A stretch of 34,306 nucleotides of DNA from Acidovorax facilis (GCF_023913775.1 NZ_JAMXAX010000059.1:1-34306); one strand, 5' to 3'. Numbered from the stretch's first letter, positions 8,298 to 16,713 are shown. The notes: generated from the letters alone by a model not told the origin. Numbers and translations: made by a program.

Positions 8298-9032
8298 ATG
8301 GACTTTTTGGCTTCGCCCGAATTCTGGCTCGCACTCGGCCAGATCATCATCATCGACATCTTGCTGGGCGGCGACAACGCGGTGGTCATCGCGCTGGCCT
8401 GCCGCAAGCTGCCTCCGGCCCAGCGTACCAAGGGCATCATCTGGGGCACTGCCGGGGCCATTGTTCTGCGTGTGATCCTGATCGCCTTTGCGATGACCCT
8501 GCTGGCGCTGCCGTTCCTCAAGTTCGTGGGCGCGCTGTTGCTGGTGTGGATTGGCGTCAAACTGTTGGCTCCTGATGAAGAGGGCCACGGCGACGTGCAA
8601 GGTAGCGACAAGCTGCTGGCCGCCATCAAGACCATCATCGTGGCCGACCTGGTGATGAGCGTGGACAACGTGATAGCCATTGCGGGCGCTGCGCAGAATG
8701 CGGGCGAGCACCAGTTCCTGCTGGTCGTGCTGGGCCTTCTGATCTCTATCCCGATCATCGTCTGGGGTAGCCAGCTGGTCATCAAGCTCATGGAGCGTTT
8801 CCCGATGATCATCACGGCGGGCGGCATGCTGCTGGGCTGGATCGCTGGCGGCATGCTGGTGACGGACCCTGCTTTCTCGAACCCCGACAAGTGGCAGTGG
8901 ATGCTGAAACTGCCACAGACAGACATGATCAAGTACGGTGCCAGCGTGGCGGGTGCGCTGCTGGTTCTGCTGGCTGGCAAGATCATCGTTGCGCGCCGCG
9001 CGGCGGCGGCACCTGCCGAGCAGCAGGGCTAA
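8298..9032 (+). CDS. YjbE/TerC family integral membrane protein
   Basis: A 244-aa membrane protein of the TerC superfamily, YjbE type, a group tied to metal (chiefly Mn2+) homeostasis. About seven hydrophobic segments are visible. The duplicated acidic signatures GGDNAVVIALAC (residues 26-37) and MSVDNVIAIAGAA (about 122-134) are the likely metal-binding motifs within the membrane. I chose the ATG at 8298 because it follows TGAGGA and gives the standard MDFLASPEFW start; the longer reading from 8139 runs through the riboswitch leader. The Mn2+ riboswitch upstream supports a role in Mn export or in metallation of exported proteins. A strong terminator follows at 9058. Confidence 0.92.
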   Translation: MDFLASPEFWLALGQIIIIDILLGGDNAVVIALACRKLPPAQRTKGIIWGTAGAIVLRVILIAFAMTLLALPFLKFVGALLLVWIGVKLLAPDEEGHGDVQGSDKLLAAIKTIIVADLVMSVDNVIAIAGAAQNAGEHQFLLVVLGLLISIPIIVWGSQLVIKLMERFPMIITAGGMLLGWIAGGMLVTDPAFSNPDKWQWMLKLPQTDMIKYGASVAGALLVLLAGKIIVARRAAAAPAEQQG

Positions 9033-9057
9033 AGGCAGACATACGGAACCGACCATT

Positions 9058-9086
9058 ACAAAAGGGGGCTCTATGCCCCCTTTTGT
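9058..9086 (+). terminator. Strong terminator after terC
   Basis: A perfect 12-bp stem (ACAAAAGGGGGC / GCCCCCTTTTGT) with a 5-nt loop TCTAT. The descending arm ends in TTTTGT, a fair U-tract. It closes the riboswitch-terC unit. Confidence 0.85.
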
Positions 9087-9098
9087 CCTTGGTCCTCA

Positions 9099-9569
9099 AT
9101 GGGAGTCGGTATGGACAGAGTCATCGTGTATGTGGACGACGCGGTTTATGCGCAGCAGGTGCTGGCACCTTTGTTCGCGCGCGACGCGGCCGCGAGAACA
9201 CAATGGGTGCTGGTGGCCTGCGCGCCACGGATGACCCATCGCATCAGCAAGTGGGTAAGCCACAGCGCCCGTGAAAACTGGCGCGCCAAGTGGGCTGACA
9301 AGCTGTTTGCCCAGATCCTTCCCGTGCTGCGGGTGCCCACGGACAGAGTGACCACCGTACTGGCCAAGGGGCCGCTGGCGGAGCTGACCGATCAGCTGCA
9401 GGCTGCAGGCGCCTCCGCGGCCCAGGTGATAGATGCGCGCCGGCCCAAGACGGATATGGCACAAGAGCCTGCGCCTGTGCGCCCGGACAAAGGTTGGTCG
9501 CCAATGCCAGGAACGCTGGGCAGCCTGCTCACGGGTTGCGGAGCGTTGTGGATGCTGGCTTTCGAATAG
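9099..9569 (+). CDS. Conserved protein of unknown function with C-terminal membrane segment
   Basis: A 156-aa protein. From residue 5 it begins with a beta-strand-like MDRVIVYVDDAVYAQQVL. It continues with APRMTHRISKWVSHSARENW (about residues 42-61), a basic amphipathic stretch, then a KGPLAELTDQL helix and a strand AAQVIDARR. The alternating strand and helix pattern recalls a universal-stress-like fold, but I cannot assign it. The last 20 residues are hydrophobic and may form a membrane anchor. Two in-frame ATGs (9099, 9111) are possible. The gene starts right after the terC terminator, so it needs its own promoter. I believe it is widespread in Comamonadaceae; no function is known to me. 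Confidence 0.75.
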   Translation: MGVGMDRVIVYVDDAVYAQQVLAPLFARDAAARTQWVLVACAPRMTHRISKWVSHSARENWRAKWADKLFAQILPVLRVPTDRVTTVLAKGPLAELTDQLQAAGASAAQVIDARRPKTDMAQEPAPVRPDKGWSPMPGTLGSLLTGCGALWMLAFE

Positions 9570-9620
9570 GCAGTCAGCGCAGGGGCTGATTGCCAGGGGC
9601 TTGGCTTCCGTTTTGCGCAT

Positions 9621-9655
9621 TTCTTGGTTCCCTCGGCCGGTGCTATTCTCCGGCC
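9621..9655 (+). promoter_or_regulatory. Extended -10 promoter next to a start codon (leaderless)
   Basis: TGCTATTCT (9641-9649) is an extended -10, with TTCTTG (9621-9626) at 17-bp spacing as a weak -35. The hexamer ends six bases before the ATG at 9656, so transcription should begin at about the start codon. Confidence 0.5.
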
Positions 9656-10009
9656 ATGAAACTCCTCCTGAAATGGCTTCTCAGCGCTGCATCGCTGCTG
9701 TTTGTGGCCTATGTCTACAGCGGTGTGGAAGTACAGAGCTTCACCTCCGCGCTGATCGCGGCCTTTGTCATTGGCCTGTTCAACGTGGTGTTGCGGCCCG
9801 TGCTGGTGGTGCTGACGCTGCCGGTCACCATCGTCACCGTCGGCCTTTTTCTCTTCGTCATCAACGCGCTCATGTTCTGGGCCGCCGCCAGCGTACTGGA
9901 CGGGTTTCACGTCAATGGCTTCGGCGCGGCGCTGCTCGGGTCGCTGATCTATTCGCTGCTGGGTGTGCTGATTGAATCAGCGCTCGGCGGCCTGTTCGCG
10001 AAGAAGTGA
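9656..10009 (+). CDS. PF04020 (Phage_holin_4_2) family membrane protein
   Basis: A 117-aa protein with four hydrophobic segments (about residues 4-24, 30-50, 54-77, 90-112) and the family's LFNVVLRPVLVVLTLPVTIVTVGLFLFVINALMF-type core, here around residues 41-75. The name holin is historical; most members are ordinary chromosomal inner-membrane proteins of unknown role and nothing phage-like surrounds this one. I chose the ATG at 9656, which directly follows an extended -10 box, so the transcript is probably leaderless. Its last 33 bp overlap the end of the convergent M48 protease gene. Confidence 0.85.
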   Translation: MKLLLKWLLSAASLLFVAYVYSGVEVQSFTSALIAAFVIGLFNVVLRPVLVVLTLPVTIVTVGLFLFVINALMFWAAASVLDGFHVNGFGAALLGSLIYSLLGVLIESALGGLFAKK

Positions 10010-11542
10010 CTCCACCGCGCGCAGCCGGGTGTCGATGATGGACGCTTCAATGTGGTCCACCTGCGGTCCACCCCGCCGTGCCAGATCCTGGCCCGCCTTG
10101 AAGCGGTCTACCGCAGCCGCATAGTCATAGCGCGCGGCGTGGGCCTCTGCCTCGGCGCGCACTGCGCGCAGTGCCTGGCCTTGAGCCTGCCAGGTGGACG
10201 CCAAAAGCTGCCACGCCGTCGCATCCCGGGGGTGCGTGGCCACCCAGGTTTGCAGGGCGCTGGTTCCTTCACCAGCGCGCCCGGCGCGCAGCAAGGCCTG
10301 TGTGCGCAAAACCAGTTCAGGGCGCCGGTTGCTGCTGCTGCCGCTGCTGGTGTTGTTCGCATCGGCAGCCAGTGCGTTGACAGCGGCCGCAGCGTCGCCT
10401 GCTGCCAGTTCGATCTCGGCGGCGAGCAGCTTTGCCAGTCGGTGGGCCGCGGCATCATTGCGCACCAGGTCCTCCAGCTTCTTTGCGGCAGCGCGTGCAC
10501 CTGCAGCGTCTCGAAGCTGGTTGCTGCCCAGCGCAGCCGCGTACAGCACGCCCACGCGCCGGGAGGCGGGCAGGGCTGCAAAACCGGAGCCTTGCGGCTC
10601 GGCAATCCACTGGCGCAAGTTGTCCACGCCGGGGTTGGCCAATACCCGGGCACGCGCTGCAACCATGGCGTGTTCCAGAGTCGATGGCACTGTGGCCGCT
10701 GCGGCAGCCTCTCCGGGCGGAAGGCGCGAATGCATGTCTGCCATGCGCTCGGTGGTCAGCGGGTGGCTGCGCAGATATGGCCACGAACCGTTGTCGTTGA
10801 GCCGGTTGGCCTGCTGGAGCTTGTCGAACATGCTGACAAAGCCCTGCGGTGCAAACCCGGCGGGGGCCATCAGGCCATAGCCAATGCGGTCCGCCTCGCG
10901 CTCCATGTCGCGCGAAAAGTTCAGCTGGTTCTGCATGGCCAGCGCCTGCCCCCCCACCACCAGCGCCTGCGTGGCGCCCGGATTCTTGCTGGCCGCCAGC
11001 GCGCCCAGAATCATCGCCCCCAGCAGCAGGGGCGTCTGCTTGCTTTGCTGGGTGATCAGGCGCGAGATGTGGCGCTGGGTGACGTGGCTGAGCTCGTGGG
11101 CCAGCACCGAGGCCAGCTCGTCGCGGGTGGTAACGACCCCGATCAGGCCGAGGTGCACGCCCAGATAACCGCCCGGCAGCGCAAACGCGTTCACCGTGCG
11201 GTCGCGCCCCAGCAGGATCTCCCACGCGAAGCGCTCATCCAGCTCCGGCGAGAGCTCCCCGCGCGCCTTGGCGGCAGCCATCAAAGGGCGCCAGATACCC
11301 TGCACATAGTCGGCAATGACGGGGTCGTCGATGTAGTCGGGGTCTCTGTAGAGTTCGCGGATGATGCGGTCACCCAGGCGGCGCTCGGCGCTGGTGGTGA
11401 GGTCGCTGGGGTCGCCGAGGGTGGGCAAGGCCGTCTGGGCACTCGCCACTGGTGCGTACAAAATGCTGTTTGCTATAAAAATTATAGCTGTTAGCGCTTT
11501 CTGAACAAGCGCTACAAGCCACTTTTGTTGAAATTTTTGCAC
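9977..11542 (-). CDS. M48 family metalloprotease, BepA-like, with TPR-like tail
   Basis: Periplasmic zinc metalloprotease of the YfgC/BepA type, which in E. coli helps assemble or degrade outer-membrane proteins. From the GTG at 11542 (AAGGA five bases upstream) the product is 521 aa. It has a signal peptide of about 36 residues ending V-A-S-A. The peptidase domain includes HELSH at residues 149-153 and EREAD near 214-218 (third zinc ligand). The following helical region, about residues 300-520, is Ala-rich and TPR-like. An in-frame GTG at 11575 is the alternative start. Unusually, the DNA for the signal peptide consists largely of a dispersed intergenic repeat (copy C). The 3' end overlaps the convergent PF04020 gene by 33 bp. 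Confidence 0.9.
   Translation of the reverse strand: MQKFQQKWLVALVQKALTAIIFIANSILYAPVASAQTALPTLGDPSDLTTSAERRLGDRIIRELYRDPDYIDDPVIADYVQGIWRPLMAAAKARGELSPELDERFAWEILLGRDRTVNAFALPGGYLGVHLGLIGVVTTRDELASVLAHELSHVTQRHISRLITQQSKQTPLLLGAMILGALAASKNPGATQALVVGGQALAMQNQLNFSRDMEREADRIGYGLMAPAGFAPQGFVSMFDKLQQANRLNDNGSWPYLRSHPLTTERMADMHSRLPPGEAAAAATVPSTLEHAMVAARARVLANPGVDNLRQWIAEPQGSGFAALPASRRVGVLYAAALGSNQLRDAAGARAAAKKLEDLVRNDAAAHRLAKLLAAEIELAAGDAAAAVNALAADANNTSSGSSSNRRPELVLRTQALLRAGRAGEGTSALQTWVATHPRDATAWQLLASTWQAQGQALRAVRAEAEAHAARYDYAAAVDRFKAGQDLARRGGPQVDHIEASIIDTRLRAVESLLREQAAER
11471..11529 (-). repeat. Dispersed repeat copy C, inside the M48 coding sequence
   Basis: Core at 11493-11513 is AGCGCTT-N7-AAGCGCT. 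On the minus strand it is preceded by TGGCTTGT and followed by AACAGCTATAATTTTTATAG, matching copies A, B and D. It lies entirely within codons of the protease signal peptide, giving residues near VALVQKALTAIIFIANS. Confidence 0.85.
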
Positions 11543-11580
11543 GAAGGTCCTTTGTCCACCCTCAGGGCCATGCACATGCG

Positions 11581-11608
11581 TTGCCCTGTACGGCTAACGC
11601 CTTATGAT
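11581..11608 (+). promoter_or_regulatory. Candidate sigma-70 promoter for moaC
   Basis: TTGCCC (11581-11586), a 16-bp spacer and TATGAT (11603-11608) would start transcription near 11615, about 28 bases before the moaC ATG. Both hexamers match the consensus in four or five positions. Confidence 0.5.
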
Positions 11609-11642
11609 GCCTTCGCCCCAAAAACGTTTCGCTCCATTGTCC

Positions 11643-12197
11643 ATGTCCACCCCCGCCTCACCCCTCACCCACTTCGATGCCCAAGGCCAAGCCCACATGG
11701 TGGACGTTGGCGCCAAGCCCGCCACCCACCGCGTGGCCGTCGCCACCGGCCGCATCGAGATGCAGCCGGAAACCTTGGCCTTGATTGAATCTGGGACTGC
11801 CAAAAAAGGCGACGTGCTGGGCGTGGCCCGCATCGCGGGCATCATGGCGGCCAAGAAGACCAGTGAGTTAATTCCGCTGTGCCACCCGCTGGCGCTGACG
11901 CGGATTGCTATTGAATTTGAAGCTGCCGGGGCCCGCCATCCGGGCATTGTGGGCATATTTTGCTCTGCAACCGTAGAAACCGTGGGGCAGACGGGTGTGG
12001 AGATGGAAGCGCTGACTGCCGTGCAGGTGGCCTTGCTGACCATTTACGACATGTGCAAGGCTGTGGACCGAGAGATGGTGGTCCATGGGGTGCGAGTAGC
12101 AGAGAAGCGGGGGGGGGAAGTCGGAGTGGAGCACGTAATAATACTCTCCAGCGCGGCCATCTGGACTCATCAATTTCACGTAACCCGTGAGTCATGA
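11643..12197 (+). pseudogene. moaC: moaC, cyclic pyranopterin monophosphate synthase, frameshifted near the C-terminus
   Basis: Molybdenum cofactor step: MoaC works with MoaA to turn GTP into cyclic pyranopterin monophosphate. Family motifs are present: [64 protein letters not shown], and [14 protein letters not shown]. After EKRGG the frame goes wrong. A run of nine G (12109-12117) is followed by a 26-residue tail unlike MoaC. With eight G the frame reads [10 protein letters not shown] and stops at TAA 12136-12138. That gives 164 aa with the expected GGKS end (E. coli MoaC is about 161 aa). As written the lysine of GGKS is lost. This may be a sequencing error, a phase-variable tract or a real mutation. 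I chose the ATG at 11643 over 11604 by homology. Confidence 0.85.
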
Positions 12198-12281
12198 CTA
12201 TCGCATCAGCGGCCTGAGCATCATTTTTGCATCGCTCTTCAAATCATCCCGTCCCCAGCGCAATTCTGGAACTTTCATTCA

Positions 12282-15200
12282 ATGACATCTCCCTTCAAAA
12301 GCTCGCGGCCTGGCTTGCTCGCAATTTTTGTCATCTCCGGTTTTGCTGGGCTGATATACCAGTCAATTTGGTCACACTATTTGGGGCTCTTTCTGGGCCA
12401 CGCCGCATACGCGCAGGCCCTGGTGCTGGCGATCTTCATGGGGGGCATGGCGGCGGGCGCCGCATGGATTGCCCAGGCGGGGCAGCGCTGGCGCAATTTG
12501 ATCCGGAGTTATGCCGTCATTGAGGCAATCATTGGCGTCCTTGGTTTGCTGTTCCACTGGGTCTTCACGGGCGTGGCCGGTTTCAGTTACGACACCCTGA
12601 TTCCGGCGCTGGGTTCACCATTGGCGGTGGACATTGCCCGCTGGAGCATTGCAGCGCTGCTGATCCTTCCGCAAACCATTCTTCTCGGCATGACCTTCCC
12701 GCTCATGAGCGGCGGATTAATCCGCCGCTACCCCGGCAGTGCAGGCAACCTTCTGGGCGGGCTGTATTTCACCAACAGCATCGGCGCGGCCATTGGCGCA
12801 CTGGTGGCAGTCTTCGTGCTGCTGCCTTCGGTGGGCCTGCCCGGTGCCATGGTCACTGCCGGGATTTTGAACTTCGTCGTTGCCGCGCTGGCCTGGTGGC
12901 TGGCACGCGAGCCTGAACCAGCCCCCGCTAAAGCCGTGACAGCGGCCGACGCTCCTGGGCAATCCCTTCGCACAAACCCTCTGCTGCGCACCGTGCTGTT
13001 CGGCACCGCATTGTCCGGCGCGGCGTCCTTCGCGTATGAAATCATTTGGATTCGCATGCTCAGCATGGCCGTCGGCAGCACGATGCACGCGTTCGAGTTG
13101 ATGCTGGCTTCTTTCATCGCAGGCATTGCCCTGGGTGGCCTGTGGGTGCGCAAGCAAGCCGACAAGACCGATTCACCCCTGCGGCTGGTGGGCTGGATGC
13201 AAGTTTTGATGGGCATCGCGGCACTGGCGTCTCTGTTCGTCTATGCCAATGCTTTTTCCTGGGTGGGTTGGCTAATGCAGGCCCTGGCCAAGTCCGACGG
13301 TGGCTACGCGTTGTTCAATCTGGGCACCGCCACCATCGCCATCGCCATCATGCTGCCCGCTGCATTCTTTGCGGGCACGACCCTACCACTTTTCACGGTG
13401 GCGCTGCTGCGCGCGGGGCAAGGCGAACGCGCCATTGGCCGGGTATATGCATGGAACACCCTTGGCGCCATCCTGGGCGTATTTGCCGCCATCCACCTGT
13501 TGATTCCCGTCTTGGGCCTCAAGCTGGCCCTGTGCGTCGCAGCCATCGTGGATATTGGCATTGGCCTGTTCCTGCTGCGGGCCCAGGCCGAGGACAAACG
13601 CTCCATGCTTCGCTTCGCGGTGGCTGGCGGCTTGGCCGCCACTGCGCTCGTTCTCGCGGTGCGCGTGCCTTTCGACCCCATGACCATGGCTTCCGGCGTG
13701 TTTCGCCATGGTCGCACCAGCCTTATGGCTGATGATCGAATTCTCTATTACCGGGACGGGAAAACTTCGAGCGTTTCGGTGGTTGTATCACCGGAGGGCA
13801 GCGTTCAAATTGCCACCAACGGAAAAATTGATGCCTCCATCGCCATGAAGGATGGCGTTGAGCCTATTGTTGATGAACCCACGATGACATTGGCCGCCGC
13901 GCTACCTCTTGCGATGCACGCCGATCCAAAGCGCGTAGGCGTCATTGGCTTCGGCTCCGGCCTGACGACCCATACGCTGCTGGGAGATTCAAGGGTAGAG
14001 CGTGTCGACACCATTGAAATTGAAGAGGCAATGGTTGCAGGCGCTCAAGCCTTTGGGGATCGCGTGAAGCGAGCGTATACAGATCCGCGGTCGCGCATTG
14101 TGATCGACGATGCAAAATCCTATTTTGCAGGTCAGAAAACCAAATACGACATTATCGTATCCGAGCCCTCCAATCCCTGGATCAGCGGCATTGGCGCACT
14201 ATTTTCCAAAGAATTTTACAAGTTCATCCCTACCCAGCTGAATGAGAATGGACTCTTTATTCAATGGATTCAACTCTATGAAATTGATGAGCCGCTAGTG
14301 GGATCTATATTGAATGCCATGGCGCCGGCATTTGATGATTATTCGGCCTGGCTTAGCAATTACTCTGATCTATTGATCGTGGCCAGTCCCAATGGCCCGC
14401 TTCCGAAATTAGAAGTGGACCGCTTGATGGCCGGCCCCCTGAAGGCCGAGCTGGCTCGATTGGGAATTGGTACCGCTGAGCAGCTTAATTTCCGGAAGGT
14501 AAGCGACGGCAGGTTGCTGCGGGCATTTGCGCGCACACACTCCTCGCGGCCAGCAAATTCCGATTATTTCCCCATACTCGGGTTGAATGCGCCAAAAACC
14601 AGATACAAGGTCATTGAAGCTGCGGAGTTGGTGCAATTGCCGATCCAACCCCTCCTATTTTTAGAGGCACTCAAAATCAGAAGCCCTTTGTCGGCAGCAG
14701 TTCCGCCAACTGAAATTAATCACTTTTTGCCTGAGATATTCACACGGCGTGCCCGTGCGCTGGCTGCCGATCTGCGTGGAGATTCGACGGATGACTTGGT
14801 GAAGGGGTTGTTGCCAAAGGTGTACGAGCCGACCATATTGCTTCGGGCCGCAGTACCTACCTGTGGGAAAATCTGGACACCTGCGCAAAACGAAGTTTTG
14901 GCAGAACGCCTTCTGGATGTCGCAGAAATGACAATCAGCTATCTGCCACCGGAATTATTGAATGGCGTTTGGATTGAGCCAAAATGGCATCAATGCAAAA
15001 TAATGCCAGATGATTTTAAGCGCACCTTCAAAATGCTGGATGCCATGGCTCGCCGTGATTATCTTGTCGTAGAAAGTGTAAGCAGGGAATGGCTTGAAAA
15101 AACGCCTGAAAGTTCAGCGCTGCGGAGGTACTTTGCGCCAGTGGCCTTGTCTAATATACTTGTCTCACTGGCTCGCGATGAAAAGTGGGAAGATGTAATT

Positions 15201-15290
15201 TCAACAGAAAAGGTCTTGGGAAGTAATGTGGCATCTAAAGGCGCATATCTTCAACAGCGCCTGTTTTTGAAAGCCATGGCAGTTGATTGA
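12282..15290 (+). CDS. Fused MFS transporter-like / spermidine synthase-like protein
   Basis: A 1002-aa membrane enzyme-like protein. Residues 1-460 hold about 12-13 membrane helices in two blocks (12-215 and 235-455) resembling the MFS-like part of this family. Residues 480-730 resemble the spermidine-synthase Rossmann fold: a GFGSGL nucleotide loop near 555, an acidic strand VDTIEIEEAM near 573, and SEPSNPWISG near 627. In true spermidine synthases the last region has Asp as proton acceptor; here it is Ser-Glu-Pro, so aminopropyl transfer should not be assumed. Residues 740-1002 are an extra helical domain I do not recognise. Base composition becomes visibly AT-richer from about 13700 to the end, unlike most of the window. 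It faces the tfpX-pilin pair tail to tail. Confidence 0.85.
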   Translation: MTSPFKSSRPGLLAIFVISGFAGLIYQSIWSHYLGLFLGHAAYAQALVLAIFMGGMAAGAAWIAQAGQRWRNLIRSYAVIEAIIGVLGLLFHWVFTGVAGFSYDTLIPALGSPLAVDIARWSIAALLILPQTILLGMTFPLMSGGLIRRYPGSAGNLLGGLYFTNSIGAAIGALVAVFVLLPSVGLPGAMVTAGILNFVVAALAWWLAREPEPAPAKAVTAADAPGQSLRTNPLLRTVLFGTALSGAASFAYEIIWIRMLSMAVGSTMHAFELMLASFIAGIALGGLWVRKQADKTDSPLRLVGWMQVLMGIAALASLFVYANAFSWVGWLMQALAKSDGGYALFNLGTATIAIAIMLPAAFFAGTTLPLFTVALLRAGQGERAIGRVYAWNTLGAILGVFAAIHLLIPVLGLKLALCVAAIVDIGIGLFLLRAQAEDKRSMLRFAVAGGLAATALVLAVRVPFDPMTMASGVFRHGRTSLMADDRILYYRDGKTSSVSVVVSPEGSVQIATNGKIDASIAMKDGVEPIVDEPTMTLAAALPLAMHADPKRVGVIGFGSGLTTHTLLGDSRVERVDTIEIEEAMVAGAQAFGDRVKRAYTDPRSRIVIDDAKSYFAGQKTKYDIIVSEPSNPWISGIGALFSKEFYKFIPTQLNENGLFIQWIQLYEIDEPLVGSILNAMAPAFDDYSAWLSNYSDLLIVASPNGPLPKLEVDRLMAGPLKAELARLGIGTAEQLNFRKVSDGRLLRAFARTHSSRPANSDYFPILGLNAPKTRYKVIEAAELVQLPIQPLLFLEALKIRSPLSAAVPPTEINHFLPEIFTRRARALAADLRGDSTDDLVKGLLPKVYEPTILLRAAVPTCGKIWTPAQNEVLAERLLDVAEMTISYLPPELLNGVWIEPKWHQCKIMPDDFKRTFKMLDAMARRDYLVVESVSREWLEKTPESSALRRYFAPVALSNILVSLARDEKWEDVISTEKVLGSNVASKGAYLQQRLFLKAMAVD

Positions 15291-15330
15291 CGCTTCAAGG
15301 ATCGGAATTTTCGATAAATAAATGCGCGGC

Positions 15331-16110
15331 TCAAAACCCATCGATTGCGACATATTCGATGGGTTGAAGGGTTTTGGAATCAAGAATTGCAACCCAATCC
15401 TTGGTCATTTTGCTGGTTATTGGCAAATAAAGTAAATCGCTCTTGTTAATATTGATTCCGTCCAATTTTCGCGCCAACACTTCTGCCGTCAAGGTGCCGC
15501 GTGCTGCAAGTTCGAGTAGTGGTTTGGCGCGATATCGAATTGCACTCTCCGCCTGAGAATATGGTATCCACCAAGAAGGCCTTGCGCTGGGCTCTACGCC
15601 TTGCAATGAAAATTCAAGACTTTGCAACCGTTCGTCGGCATCCTTTGGTTGCCGTACTGCGGCCAGTTGAATGCCTGTCGAGGGTAGTGTCTGGAATTCA
15701 GGAAGTGCTCTGGAAAATTCGGCTTCATCAATTTCAACAGCCGTGACGACCACGAGACGGTCGTTCTCAAAAACCACCATGACGGGCCGCGCTTCCCAAA
15801 GCGCATGCATGCCATAAACCAATGCACCAAGTTGGATGACCCCTACCGCAGTCCAATCCACCAGCAGCGCGCGGCGTGTTTTTGTTGGATTACTGAGGTA
15901 AAAATTCAACAATGGCCCGCACACTACATCTACAGCAATCAATACGGCTACAAGCGTGCTGACGCCAAGCATCTCGCCGAACGGTGCTGCATACCAACCC
16001 TTGAAAATCCAGAGTGCTGCCAATACCGCGATGATTAAACTGAGAAGCGCGTGCCGTGCAGCAATGTGAGCCGCAAATTTCCATCGTGTTGAATTCCATA
16101 CTCGATTCAT
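15331..16110 (-). CDS. TfpX/TfpZ family type IV pilin accessory protein
   Basis: A 259-aa membrane protein of the family encoded just after many type IVa pilins and needed for proper pilin surface expression or assembly in Pseudomonas. It has an N-terminal block of four hydrophobic helices (about residues 18-110) containing DVVCGPLLNFYL near 60-71, then NPTKTRRALLVDWTAVG. A soluble C-terminal part has the family's RPVMVVFENDRLVVVTAVE pattern near 108-126. The protein is cognate to the adjacent upstream pilin gene, same strand, 63 bp away across a terminator-like hairpin. Read-through of that hairpin probably gives low-level expression. AT content is raised here too. Confidence 0.88.
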   Translation of the reverse strand: MNRVWNSTRWKFAAHIAARHALLSLIIAVLAALWIFKGWYAAPFGEMLGVSTLVAVLIAVDVVCGPLLNFYLSNPTKTRRALLVDWTAVGVIQLGALVYGMHALWEARPVMVVFENDRLVVVTAVEIDEAEFSRALPEFQTLPSTGIQLAAVRQPKDADERLQSLEFSLQGVEPSARPSWWIPYSQAESAIRYRAKPLLELAARGTLTAEVLARKLDGININKSDLLYLPITSKMTKDWVAILDSKTLQPIEYVAIDGF

Positions 16111-16120
16111 TTTTTCTCCA

Positions 16121-16150
16121 AAAAAAAAGAGTGCCGAGGCACTCTTTTTT
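16121..16150 (-). terminator. Terminator/attenuator between pilin and tfpX
   Basis: GAGTGCC (16129-16135) pairs with GGCACTC (16138-16144), extended by A-T pairs on both sides. Read on the minus strand the stem is followed by a run of U. It would end most pilin transcripts and let a minority continue into the accessory gene. Confidence 0.85.
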
Positions 16151-16173
16151 ACAGGCCCAAAGGCCGCTGGATT

Positions 16174-16713
16174 TTAACGGCAAGTAGCGGGCGCGTACTT
16201 CGCTTCCAGCGTACCGGCCTTAGCGCCGGCCATGCCCGCATTTTTTGCGGAGTTCCCCGTGACGGAAGAGCAGGCCCAGTCAAGCGCGCCGCTGGTGCCA
16301 GCCGTCAAAGCGGCTGCCAGGGTGACGGACGTGCCCTTGGCTGCCGTACGCACATAAGGCGAAATGACCAGCGTGTTCTTTGCCGCATTAACCCCAGTAG
16401 CGGTAGCGTTGTATGTCACCGTGATCGGGCCGCCAGCGCCAATCAGCACGCTGTCAACAAACTTGGAGTTGGCACCAGTATTTGCATTCTGGGTATTCCA
16501 AGTCAAGACGACGTTAGCCAGTTCGGTAGTGCTGGTGCCGTCAGTGGCAATCATGTTCTTCGCGCCTTGGGCCAGGTTCAGGCCTTCGGTCACACGGGTA
16601 CGCACGGTGTAGTCTTGATAAGCCGGCAGCGCGATGGCTGCCAAAATACCAATGATGGCCACCACGATCATCAGTTCGATCAGGGTAAAACCTTTTTGCA
16701 TGAAACGCTTCAT
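16174..16713 (-). CDS. pilA: Type IVa major pilin
   Basis: Structural pilin. The 179-aa prepilin begins MKRFMQKG, cleaved by PilD before Phe. Mature residues start [20 protein letters not shown], with the conserved Glu at mature position 5 and the hydrophobic assembly helix. The globular part is Ala-, Thr- and Gly-rich. Two Cys near the end (in DWACSS and APATCR) form the expected C-terminal disulfide loop. Start at 16713 is fixed by GAGGAGA upstream and by the leader; the longer reading to 16746 is unlikely. A sigma-54 promoter lies 66-81 bp upstream. Downstream are a terminator and the tfpX gene. The single large pilin-accessory pair resembles group II-type Pseudomonas arrangements. Confidence 0.95.
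   Translation of the reverse strand: MKRFMQKGFTLIELMIVVAIIGILAAIALPAYQDYTVRTRVTEGLNLAQGAKNMIATDGTSTTELANVVLTWNTQNANTGANSKFVDSVLIGAGGPITVTYNATATGVNAAKNTLVISPYVRTAAKGTSVTLAAALTAGTSGALDWACSSVTGNSAKNAGMAGAKAGTLEAKYAPATCR

Noticed and set aside
9656..10009. Prophage evidence from a Phage_holin family protein
   Set aside because: The family name is historical; no lysin, tail, integrase or attachment site is near.
10052..11494. Plus-strand frame of 480 codons opposite the M48 protease
   Set aside because: Shadow of the protease; no motifs, and the composition is atypical for protein.
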